NCBI GenBank assembly: GCA_041752455.1
Contig: JBGSWL010000125.1
Span: 1-11,416, forward strand
Source of the DNA: JBGSWL01 sp041752455
GTDB lineage: Bacteria > Pseudomonadota > Alphaproteobacteria > Rhizobiales > Rhizobiaceae
Direction of reading: 5' to 3'
DNA: 11,416 nt
Shown: positions 1 to 6,250 of the stretch, piece by piece
Layout of the letters: the number at the start of each line of letters is the position of its first letter
Numbering within the stretch: the first letter of the stretch is position 1
The notes under the pieces: generated by a model
Database searches by the model: none
Seen by the model: only the letters and a program-made list of their open reading frames with translations
What the model was told of the DNA's origin: nothing
Made by a program: the position numbers and the translations under genes

Positions 1-74
1 CCCTGCGAAATCAGCACGTCAACCTGCCGCAGCTTCGTGACGATCTCTTCCGCGCTGTGTCTCTTTCTCGGCAT
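1..74 (-). CDS. IS3-family transposase OrfA, N-terminal fragment
   Basis: Only the first 24 codons are present, reading MPRKRHSAEEIVTKLRQVDV and onward, with the frame still open at the window edge. This is the typical start of the IS3/IS911 OrfA helix-turn-helix protein (basic start followed by EEIV.KLRQ), which binds the IS ends and is fused to the OrfB integrase domain by frameshifting in intact elements. A good ribosome binding site, GGAGG, lies about 9 bases before the ATG. The rest of the protein lies outside the window, so activity cannot be judged. Confidence 0.8.
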   Translation of the reverse strand, partial: MPRKRHSAEEIVTKLRQVDVLISQ

Positions 75-135
75 TTCGTAAGTCCTCCATCGGCTCAAGA
101 GCCATACATCAGGGAGGACCACTTTTCAGGGGGCA
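1..135 (-). mobile_element. IS3-family insertion sequence, left end (partial)
   Basis: Read on the minus strand, the element begins TGCCCCCTGAAAAGTGG at position 135 and runs leftwards out of the window. Its first gene is an IS3-type OrfA starting at 74. A TG dinucleotide at the tip and a short untranslated stretch before OrfA fit IS3-family ends. The boundary at 135 is inferred: the CPBP reading frame to the right stops matching its intact-length paralogue there. The other end, the second inverted repeat and the target duplication lie outside the window, so neither the exact tip nor the completeness of the element can be verified. Confidence 0.75.
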
Positions 136-435
136 GACCAAGACCACACAGAGGCCGGCGCCGATCAGCATGCCGGCGCCGAGTTCGAGACCTATGCCCG
201 GCAAAGACAGTTCGCGCACCGGGCGCTGTTCGATGAAGCGCACAAAGGCCCAATAAACGACCAGCCCAACTGCCGCCATGGCCGCAGCGACGGCAAGAGC
301 CACGGCGGGTTTTGCTGCAAACGTGAACATGAAGCCGTTGCTGACGCCGATGGCGACAAACAGCAGCGGGCCGAGAATGAGCAGGCGGACCAGCGGGAAT
401 TGCAGGATTTTCAACAGCAGGTTCGGCTTGGCCAT
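109..435 (-). pseudogene. CPBP-family intramembrane metalloprotease, truncated by IS insertion (copy 2)
   Basis: The N-terminal half of a multi-pass membrane protein is visible, with two or three hydrophobic segments and the motifs LQFPLVR and RFIEQRPVRELSLPG. Both motifs align with the neighbouring paralogue at 486-1355 (LQFPLVR and RFIERREVTELSLPG). After about 100 residues similarity ends, and the last seven codons (PLKSGPP) come from the IS end before a TGA. All three CPBP catalytic motifs (EExxxR, FxxxH, HxxxN) are missing, so the product cannot be an active protease. The start at 435 (MAKPN) was chosen because it aligns with the paralogue's start; an in-frame ATG at 468 is also possible, and neither has a strong ribosome binding site. 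CPBP proteins are CAAX-processing or bacteriocin-immunity-type membrane proteases; no substrate can be named. Confidence 0.75.
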
Positions 436-485
436 GTGTGTGGTTTCCATGGAGTTTGGCCCGCTCATTCAGGTTTAAATGCCGC

Positions 486-1355
486 TTACGCCTTGCGGCT
501 CCACGGTGCCGGAACGAGGTTGCCGCGGCGGACGGCCATCACCAGCATGATGACACCGGCAGTGGTGCACAGGATCAGCGCAAACACCGACTGTTCCATG
601 CCGAAATTTCCGCCGGTCAGAAAGGTCGAGCCTTCGATCTCGGGCTTGATCAGACCGGGTTCCGCAACAGCACCGGACACGATGCCCGAATAGATCCCTG
701 ACTGGGCATAGTTCCAGAGCATGTGAAACCCGATGGCGATCCACAGGCGCCGCGTGACGAGATAGGCGGCAGCCAGCAGCAGGCCCGCCTCGATGGCGAT
801 ATAGGTCGCACCGGCAAACGTGGCGTCCGGATTGATAAGGTGCAGGAAGCCGAACACCGCCGACGACACGATGATCGCGATCTAGCTGCCGGCCATGTCC
901 TCGACCGACCGGAACAGCACGCCGCGAAATATCAGCTCCTCGAAGATGCCGGACTTCAACGCCAGCGCTATCGCCGGGATCATGTAGGAAACGGGATTGA
1001 GCCCTTCGATCCGGTAGATCCCGAGTATCATCAGCGCCAGCACACAGCCCGTGTAGAGCCCGACACCGATCAGCGCGCCGATCGCCCACTCACGGGGAGC
1101 GCCCGGGAGAGACAGTTCGGTCACCTCGCGCCGCTCGATGAACCTGCCCCAGGCGGTATAGATCGCGAAGGCCACCAGGCCCATGCCAAGCGCTATGACG
1201 ACGCCCAGTGCGGGGTTATCCTTGACCTGACTGACCAAGCCTTCGGTCCGGCCCATCAGATAGATCAACCCACCACCCAGAACCAGAATGCGGACCAATG
1301 GAAACTGGAGGAAACGCAGCCACAGAGCCTTTTCCGACTTGGCGATGGCAGTCAT
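486..1355 (-). pseudogene. CPBP-family intramembrane metalloprotease interrupted by in-frame TAG (copy 1)
   Basis: One continuous reading frame of 290 codons is broken by a single TAG at 882-884 (codon 158). Before it lie hydrophobic segments and CPBP motif 1, FEELIFRG (E139, E140, R144). After it, in the same frame, lie motif 2, FGFLH (F168, H172), and motif 3, HMLWN (H211, N215). Family members usually have a tryptophan or other bulky residue just after the GS, so a TGG-to-TAG change is the simplest explanation. The truncated 157-residue product lacks the second metal-binding motif and should be inactive. Translation could restart at a GTG at 869, but with no clear ribosome binding site. 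The start at 1355 has AAGGA upstream. Alternatives are a sequencing error, or amber readthrough. The gene is a tandem paralogue of the IS-disrupted copy to its left. Confidence 0.8.
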
Positions 1356-1515
1356 TTGGCATTTCCTTGAATGGGGGTGCCTTTCTTTAGTCATAAAACA
1401 CATCGTTGTCGAGAACTGCGAACCAGTGCGCCAAGTAAATTTCTGTGTTTCTGTTTCCCATTGGTAGGTGAATGCTTTCAAACGGGATGCTCGCCGCCGG
1501 CACATGACATCTCGC

Positions 1516-1547
1516 TGACAAATGACAAATATGCTTGACATATGTCA
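1516..1547. promoter_or_regulatory. Tandem operator, two TGAC-N4-GTCA-like sites 20 bp apart
   Basis: The right site, TGACATATGTCA at 1536-1547, is a perfect 12-bp palindrome. The left site, TGACAAATGACA at 1516-1527, keeps the same left half and starts exactly 20 bp earlier. A similar pair with the same 20-bp period lies at 8872-8903, in front of the other two operons of the locus. Tandem sites on one face of the helix suit a tetrameric sugar-responsive repressor such as a SorC-family protein, and one is partly encoded at the right edge. The palindrome centre is about 45 bases before the chosen GTG start of the transketolase N subunit. That a SorC protein binds here is inference. Confidence 0.6.
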
Positions 1548-1573
1548 GGAAAATCCCGGATTGTGGTCCCGTC

Positions 1574-1580
1574 AGGGAGG
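1574..1580 (+). promoter_or_regulatory. Ribosome binding site deciding the GTG start at 1587
   Basis: AGGGAGG lies six bases before GTG 1587 and is the only good Shine-Dalgarno sequence near the start of this frame. The longer start, ATG 1542, has no such site and lies within the operator palindrome. A weak four-base-pair hairpin (TCCC at 1567-1570 with GGGA at 1575-1578) could partly cover the site. Confidence 0.75.
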
Positions 1581-1586
1581 TCCGCC

Positions 1587-2522
1587 GTGCAAAACGACAA
1601 GACAACCGAAGAGATTGCGCTCGGCATACGGCGCCGTGTTTTCGTTCATTCCATGCGCAACAATGGCGGCTATCTGAGCCAGGCCTGTTCGGCCGCCGAG
1701 CAACTGGCGTTTCTCTACAACGAGGCGCTGAACCTCGGCGATCCGACGCTTCCGGCCGTGCCAAAGCCGTTTGCCGGCGTGCCGTCCGCGGAAAATCCCG
1801 ACTATCACACCGGCGCCGGTTACAACGGACCGGTCACGCCGCACCACGACCGGCTGTTCATCGCCCCGGCCCATTACGCGCTGGTCGCCTATGCGACGCT
1901 GATCGAGGTCGGGCGGATGGATCCGGAGGGCCTTGAAATGTTCAACAAGGACGGATCTTCGGTCGAAATGATCGGCGCGGAACATTCGCCGGGCATGGAA
2001 GTGCACAACGGTACGCTTGGCATCGGCCTGTCGACCGGCGCAGGGCTCGCCTATGGCCGCAAGCGGCGCGGTGATACCGGTCAGGTCTGCGTCTTTATGT
2101 CGGATGGCGAAGTGCAGGAAGGCCAGACCTGGGAGGCCGTGCAGGCCGCAGCCCACCATGGCATCGACAACCTCTGGGCGCTGATGGACGTCAACGACCA
2201 GCAGTGCGATGGCGCGATGGACACGGTGATGCAGGTGCGCGACATCACCGCCAAGTTCCGCAATTTCGGCGCCGTGTGCGTCGAGGTCGACGCCCATGAT
2301 CTCGGTGCGTTGCGTCAGGCAAAGGCGCTGCCGCATGAGGGCCAGCCGCTGATCATTCTCGCGCGTTCTTCCCCGACGCAGGGCATGGAGTTCCTGCGCC
2401 GCCGTTTCCCGCGCCTGCACTATGTCCGCTTCAAGGGCGAAGACGAGCGCGCCGAAATGAATGCGGCGATCGCCGCCGAACTCGGCATTGCGCCCGTCGA
2501 TCTGTCGCAAGGGAGCCACTGA
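1587..2522 (+). CDS. Transketolase-like enzyme, N-terminal (ThDP-binding) subunit
   Basis: The 311-residue protein matches the pyrophosphate-binding half of two-subunit transketolases. The ThDP motif reads SDGEVQEGQTWEA (172-184), ending in DVNDQQCDG (201-209) with N203; the first residue of the usual GDGE is Ser here. H96 (APAHYAL) matches the conserved His of SKGHAAP. Several other positions are unusual: the SGHPGGSLS segment reads MRNNGGYLS (23-31), so the catalytic first His is Asn25, and STGSLGQG reads HNGTLGIG (140-147). These positions line the substrate channel in normal transketolase. The partner is the C subunit one base downstream, and the RLP follows, so all three probably share a transcript. 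Likely role: ThDP-dependent C2 transfer from a ketose phosphate, possibly a 1-substituted xylulose 5-phosphate made by the RLP. Family assignment is firm; substrate is inferred. Confidence 0.88.
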   Translation: MQNDKTTEEIALGIRRRVFVHSMRNNGGYLSQACSAAEQLAFLYNEALNLGDPTLPAVPKPFAGVPSAENPDYHTGAGYNGPVTPHHDRLFIAPAHYALVAYATLIEVGRMDPEGLEMFNKDGSSVEMIGAEHSPGMEVHNGTLGIGLSTGAGLAYGRKRRGDTGQVCVFMSDGEVQEGQTWEAVQAAAHHGIDNLWALMDVNDQQCDGAMDTVMQVRDITAKFRNFGAVCVEVDAHDLGALRQAKALPHEGQPLIILARSSPTQGMEFLRRRFPRLHYVRFKGEDERAEMNAAIAAELGIAPVDLSQGSH

Positions 2523-2523
2523 C

Positions 2524-3528
2524 ATGGTGGAAATGGTCAACCGCCCCTATGCATCGGCCTTCGAAGCGCACGCGCTGGCCAATCCGGATGTCCTGTGCCT
2601 GTCGGCCGACCTCACGTCGTCCTGCGAGATCGACGGTTTTCGCGACCGCCATCCGGACCGGTTCCTGTCGCTCGGCATGGCCGAGCAGAACATGATGAGC
2701 TTTGCCGGTGGCCTCGGACTGGCCGGTTACCGGCCGTTCCTGCATTCCTTCGGCGTCTTCCTCTACCGGCGGCCCTATGACCAGCTGGTGGCGTCGGTCG
2801 CCTATCCGCGCCGCAAGGTGCGGCTGATGGGCTTCCTGCCGGGGATCACGACGCCCGGCGGCATGACGCATCAGGCAATCGAGGATATTGCGGTCATGCG
2901 CTCGATCCCCAACATGACGATCCTTGAAACCGGCGATGCCACCGAAGTCGAGAGCATCTGCGCCGCCGCCGACTCCATCGACGGTCCGGTCTATTGCCGG
3001 GTGCTGCGCGGCGCCATTCCGCGCCTGTTCGACACGCCGATCGAAGTCGGGCGCATGCGCGAACTGGCGCTCGGTCACGACATTCTCGTCGTCACGTCCG
3101 GCGTCACGACCGAGGAGGCGCTCCGGGCGCGCCAGGCGCTCGCCAATGCCGGTGTGTCGATCCGCCATCTCCACATCAACACGATCAAGCCATTCGATGA
3201 GGATGCGCTGCTCGACCATATCGGATCGGTGACCAAGGGCGTCATCGTCCTTGAAAACCACCTCACCGAGGGCGGTATCGGCTCGCTCGTCGCCGAGATC
3301 ATGGCCGATCATGGCGTTGGCAAGAAACTCGTGCGGCTCGGCCTGAAGGATACCTATGCCCATGGCGGCTCCAAGCCCTACCTGATGAAGTATTACGGGC
3401 TGGACGCAGCAGCGCTGGTCGCGGGGATCGAGCGGCTGATCGGCCATTCGACCGGCATCACCGAGCAGGAACTCGCCGGTGTCCGCCTCGAGGCGGTGCA
3501 TTCCGCCATCAAGGCCGAAGCGCTCTGA
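2524..3528 (+). CDS. Transketolase-like enzyme, C-terminal subunit
   Basis: The 334-residue protein has the pyrimidine-binding domain followed by the transketolase C-terminal domain. The catalytic Glu that activates ThDP is E54 in LGMAEQNMMSFAGGL (50-64). The segment FLHSFGVFLYRRPYDQ (72-87) fits the aromatic pocket, and THQAIEDIAVMRSIPNM (115-131) carries the conserved His (H116). In most transketolases an Asp sits four residues before this His (the ...PDGATH type). Here the position is Gly112 and the loop is one residue shorter. That Asp normally contacts the hydroxyl next to the aldehyde of the acceptor, so a different acceptor or donor is plausible. The ATG at 2524 was chosen because GGGAG lies about 8 bases upstream and because it begins one base after the N-subunit stop; an upstream in-frame ATG at 2461 lies inside the N subunit. 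The gene ends in a TGATG overlap with the RLP gene. Confidence 0.88.
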   Translation: MVEMVNRPYASAFEAHALANPDVLCLSADLTSSCEIDGFRDRHPDRFLSLGMAEQNMMSFAGGLGLAGYRPFLHSFGVFLYRRPYDQLVASVAYPRRKVRLMGFLPGITTPGGMTHQAIEDIAVMRSIPNMTILETGDATEVESICAAADSIDGPVYCRVLRGAIPRLFDTPIEVGRMRELALGHDILVVTSGVTTEEALRARQALANAGVSIRHLHINTIKPFDEDALLDHIGSVTKGVIVLENHLTEGGIGSLVAEIMADHGVGKKLVRLGLKDTYAHGGSKPYLMKYYGLDAAALVAGIERLIGHSTGITEQELAGVRLEAVHSAIKAEAL

Positions 3529-4661
3529 TGAAGCCGCAAGACCGGTTCCGCGTCACCTACCGGATCATCGCCGCCGATCCCGCAACCGCTGCCGGGCGCG
3601 CCAAGGGCATCGCGCTGGAACAGACGGTCGAGATCCCTGACGATGTCGTGCCCGATGGGCCGATCCGCGACGAGATCGTCGGTCAGGTGGAAAGCATCGA
3701 ACCCGTCGGCGCGGGCGTCTTCGAAACGGTGATTTCCTACAGCCCGGAGAGTGCGGGCACCGAAGTCATCCAGCTGCTCAATGTCATGTTCGGCAATTCG
3801 TCGATCCAGCAGGGGATCGCCGTCACCGGTTTTGATCCGGGTCCTGTCGTCTCCAACCGCTTTGCCGGCGCTCGTTTCGGGATCGAGGGTCTGCGTCGGC
3901 TGACACGGCGGGCCCACGGTGGCCTTATATCGCCGGTGATCAAGCCGCAGGGTTCGACGGCAAAGGAACTCGCAGCGATTGCCGCGCGGTGCGTCGAGGG
4001 CGGGGCCGACATCATCAAGGATGATCACGGCCTTGCCAACCAGACCATGGCGCCGTTTGCCGAACGGCTCGCACGCGTGGCAGACGCTGTGCGCGAGGCC
4101 AATGTCCGCCATGACAAATCGGCACTGTACTTTGTCAATATCAGCGGGTTTTCGGGAAACCCGGTCGAAGAAGCCCATCAGGCCAAGGCTGCAGGCGCGG
4201 GCGGCGTTCTCGTCATGCCCGGCCTGCTCGGCTACGGCCTGTCGCAGCATCTTTCAAATGATCCGGGCTTTGGCCTGCCGATCATGACTCATCCGTCGTT
4301 CACCGGGCCGTTTGTCCTGACCCCGGACAACGGGTTCACCCATGCGATGATGTATGGAACCATCCAGCGGCTGATCGGCTCGGACATTTCGGTCTTTCCC
4401 AATGTCGGCGGCCGGTTCGGCTTCTCCCGCGAGGAATGCCTGTCGATTGCCGATGCCTGCCGGGATGTTCGAGGTATCGGCCAGCCTATCATGCCGTCAC
4501 CCGGCGGCGGGATGAGCGTCGAGCGCGCCCATGACCTTGCAACTATGTACGGGGATGACGTGGTCTATCTGCTCGGCGGCAGCCTGCTGCGCGCCGGAGA
4601 CAAGATCGGTGATGCCGTGCGCGAGATGCGCGATGCGGTGGATGCGGTCAGCGCGTCCTGA
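3528..4661 (+). CDS. RuBisCO-like protein (form IV), probable ketose-phosphate isomerase
   Basis: This 377-residue protein has the RuBisCO large-subunit fold: an N-terminal domain (about 1-125), then the barrel. Hand alignment gives N85 (LLNVMFGN) for the N123 position, K139 (VIKPQG) for K175, K164 and D166 (IIKDDHGL, 161-168) for the carbamylated Lys201 and Asp203, H255 for His294, S324 (PSPGGGM) for Ser379, and G350-G351 for the phosphate loop. His167 replaces metal ligand Glu204, Gln141 replaces Lys177, and the loop-6 lysine needed for carboxylation reads Arg or Gly (NVGGRFGF, 292-299). CO2 fixation is therefore unlikely. The R. rubrum RLP isomerises 5-methylthioribulose 1-phosphate to 1-methylthioxylulose 5-phosphate; mtnK and mtnA nearby suggest a related reaction here. 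Other RLPs act as enolases (MtnW) or in apiose catabolism (OiaX). Its start overlaps the transketolase stop, so translation is probably coupled. Confidence 0.88.
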   Translation: MKPQDRFRVTYRIIAADPATAAGRAKGIALEQTVEIPDDVVPDGPIRDEIVGQVESIEPVGAGVFETVISYSPESAGTEVIQLLNVMFGNSSIQQGIAVTGFDPGPVVSNRFAGARFGIEGLRRLTRRAHGGLISPVIKPQGSTAKELAAIAARCVEGGADIIKDDHGLANQTMAPFAERLARVADAVREANVRHDKSALYFVNISGFSGNPVEEAHQAKAAGAGGVLVMPGLLGYGLSQHLSNDPGFGLPIMTHPSFTGPFVLTPDNGFTHAMMYGTIQRLIGSDISVFPNVGGRFGFSREECLSIADACRDVRGIGQPIMPSPGGGMSVERAHDLATMYGDDVVYLLGGSLLRAGDKIGDAVREMRDAVDAVSAS

Positions 4662-5111
4662 TCAGTTGGGAAACACCACACCCATCCTCAGAATGAAGCA
4701 GCCGAAAGGCCGCTCCTCGGAACAGGCGATGACGGCAAATGCTTCACGCGCCTGTGCATAAAACGCCTGACGCTCCATGCCGAGGAGGTGCGCGCCTTCC
4801 GGCGCCACCTTGCGAAGGACATCGAACACCTCGGCGTGGCATTCGTTGACGAGGTCAGGCTGGCCGTCCACCTCCATGCGCAGCGCGCCATAGTCGGCAA
4901 AATTGTCGATCGGCATCAACTGCGTGATGAGTTCCACCACTTCCTTCGCCGACATTCCGGGCATCCGGATGACCTCGGGCATGATGCAATGGGCTGCCGT
5001 CGATGCGGCCGGAAAATTGCGGTCTGCAATCACCACTTCGTCGCCATGGCCGAGGCGGATGAGGCAATCCATGAGCTCCGGCGTGATGCGCGGATCGATG
5101 GTCTTCAGCAT
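4662..5111 (-). CDS. FucU/RbsD-family sugar mutarotase
   Basis: The 149-residue protein is close to full family length. Family hallmarks are LGHGDEVVIADRNFP (20-34), with His22 and Asp30-Arg31, and the C-terminal run AFYAQAREAFAVIAC (116-130) then FGCFILRMGVV. FucU and RbsD are cytosolic decameric enzymes that speed interconversion of sugar anomers or ring forms after uptake. A 5-deoxy or 5-thio ribose cannot form a pyranose, so the role here would be anomer exchange to supply MtnK; this is inference. The gene is last in the leftward transporter operon, 60 bases after the binding-protein gene and beyond a hairpin, with its own GAGGAG site. Its TGA directly abuts the RLP stop codon (TGATCA at 4659-4664), so the two operons converge with no spacer. 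Confidence 0.88.
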   Translation of the reverse strand: MLKTIDPRITPELMDCLIRLGHGDEVVIADRNFPAASTAAHCIMPEVIRMPGMSAKEVVELITQLMPIDNFADYGALRMEVDGQPDLVNECHAEVFDVLRKVAPEGAHLLGMERQAFYAQAREAFAVIACSEERPFGCFILRMGVVFPN

Positions 5112-5131
5112 CGTGTGTCTCCTCAGAAGAA

Positions 5132-5156
5132 GAGGGCCGCGTCTTGCGCGGCCCTC
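5132..5156 (-). terminator. Intercistronic hairpin between binding-protein and mutarotase genes
   Basis: A perfect 10-bp inverted repeat (GAGGGCCGCG at 5132-5141, CGCGGCCCTC at 5147-5156) encloses a 5-base loop. On the minus strand it is followed by TTCTTCTG, a modest T-rich tail. It lies just past the binding-protein stop codon. Such structures often act as leaky terminators or 3'-end stabilisers that keep binding-protein mRNA more abundant than the distal gene. Full termination is unlikely to be absolute because the mutarotase has no other obvious promoter. Confidence 0.65.
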
Positions 5157-5171
5157 GCTGATTGGTGGTCC

Positions 5172-6221
5172 TTAGCGCGCCGGCAGCGGCATCCATTCGG
5201 TCATGGCGACATCGGCATGGGCAAACTGCGGCATCTTCACCGAAAGCTCTTCCATGTTCTTGATGTCGTTTTCATTGAGGAACGCCTGGGTGATCAGGGT
5301 CGGCGGAACGACAACCTGCGCACCCGGATCGCCACCGGTCAGCATGATCGCCAGCGCGCGCATCGACACTTCACCAACGACCGCCGGGTTGGTTGCAACC
5401 GTCGCCTTCCAGGCGCTGTCCGGTTCACGCATGGCGGAGATGTCGGCGGTCGAAACGTCTGCCGAATAGATCGAGATGTCCTGCGACAGGCCGGCCTCGT
5501 CGACGGCGATCTTCACACCCTTCGCGAATTCGTCATAGGGCGCAAAGAACACGGTGATGTCCTGGTTGGCCTGCAGCACGGAGCGCGCCTGGTTCGCATT
5601 CGAGTTGGCGATCGGATTGTCGAGTGTGCCCATCTGGGCAACTTCGACGATACCGGGATTGGCCGCCTTCACTTCTTCCCAAGCCACATGGCGGCGGTCG
5701 AGGGGAGCAATGCCCGGCACATAGACGTACCCGGCCTTCCACTCGGTGCCATTGTCCTTGATCGCCTGTTCGAGCGCGAGCTTGCCGAGCAGGTAATCCG
5801 ACTGCTCGATCTGGGGAATGGCGGGGTTCTCGACATTGACGTCAAAGGCGACAACCTTGATGCCGGCATCGACCGCGCGCTGCGCCGCTTCCTTCATCGA
5901 TTCCGTCAGGCCGTGCTGGATGATGATGCCGTTGACGCCAAGCGCGATGGCCTGGTCGACCATGTCGGCTTGGAGTGCTGCATCCTGGCGGCTGTCGAAG
6001 ACGCGCAGGTCAACACCGAGCGCGGCGGCCTGCTTTTCCACGCCCGACAGATAGGCCTGGAAGAAGTCGCCGGTCGACAGATAGCGCACGAGTGCGATCT
6101 TGACATCGCCCGGCTTGTCGAGCGGCGCCGGCATTTGCTGTGCGGCCGAAAGGGCTGTCGAGCCGATCAGGGCCGTTGCACCAGCAATCATTGCCAGTGC
6201 GGTTCTGCGGAGTACCTTCAT
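5172..6221 (-). CDS. ABC transporter periplasmic sugar-binding protein (RbsB-like)
   Basis: The 349-residue protein begins with a Sec signal peptide: KVLRR, a hydrophobic core, then ALSAAQQ with likely cleavage near residue 27. The mature part is a type I periplasmic binding protein of the ribose/galactose class. It opens with KIALVRYLSTGDFFQAYLSG, followed by QADMVDQAIALGVNGIIIQ and VVAFDVNVENPA. It should capture the sugar in the periplasm and deliver it to the permease encoded just upstream. The start at 6221 has GGGAGGAAA 5-6 bases before it; an in-frame ATG at 6254 would overlap the permease gene and spoil the signal peptide. Only 29 bases separate it from the permease stop. From the neighbours the ligand is likely methylthioribose, 5-deoxyribose or a similar pentose, but the binding residues cannot be read for specificity here. 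Confidence 0.9.
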   Translation of the reverse strand: MKVLRRTALAMIAGATALIGSTALSAAQQMPAPLDKPGDVKIALVRYLSTGDFFQAYLSGVEKQAAALGVDLRVFDSRQDAALQADMVDQAIALGVNGIIIQHGLTESMKEAAQRAVDAGIKVVAFDVNVENPAIPQIEQSDYLLGKLALEQAIKDNGTEWKAGYVYVPGIAPLDRRHVAWEEVKAANPGIVEVAQMGTLDNPIANSNANQARSVLQANQDITVFFAPYDEFAKGVKIAVDEAGLSQDISIYSADVSTADISAMREPDSAWKATVATNPAVVGEVSMRALAIMLTGGDPGAQVVVPPTLITQAFLNENDIKNMEELSVKMPQFAHADVAMTEWMPLPAR

Positions 6222-6250
6222 GTGTGTTTCCTCCCTTACATGATGGGTTT

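Larger units (their letters stand above)
1356..1586. promoter_or_regulatory. Divergent intergenic region between CPBP gene and transketolase operon
   Basis: This 231-base gap is more AT-rich than its surroundings and shows no convincing gene on either strand. It should carry the leader of the leftward CPBP gene and the promoter of the rightward transketolase/RLP operon. Its right third holds four TGAC elements (starting at 1505, 1516, 1523 and 1536), including the tandem operator described separately. A possible rightward -35 TTGACA sits at 1535-1540, but the matching -10 (GATTGT, 1559-1564) is poor, so the promoter is only tentative. I see nothing recognisable in about 1356-1500. Confidence 0.6.

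Noticed and set aside
723..1370. Plus-strand open frame opposite the CPBP gene, which could suggest that gene is not real.
   Set aside because: The product is low-complexity His/Gln/Asp-rich, while the minus strand encodes all three CPBP motifs in order in one frame.
1542..1586. ATG 1542 as start of the transketolase N subunit.
   Set aside because: It has no Shine-Dalgarno sequence and lies in the operator palindrome; GTG 1587 has AGGGAGG at ideal spacing.
1572..3501. Long minus-strand open frames opposite the transketolase subunits.
   Set aside because: Composition is that of antisense frames, with no ribosome binding sites or recognisable domains; the plus-strand genes have clear motifs.
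4112..4119. TGACAAAT inside the RLP gene as another operator copy.
   Set aside because: It is a lone half-site in coding sequence with no partner 20 bp away and is expected by chance.
3528..4661. True RuBisCO supporting CO2 fixation.
   Set aside because: The loop-6 lysine and metal-ligand Glu are not conserved, the protein is shorter than form I/II enzymes, and there is no small subunit or phosphoribulokinase nearby.
4659..4664. TGATCA between convergent genes as part of a terminator.
   Set aside because: It is just the two abutting stop codons; no GC-rich stem or T-run surrounds it.
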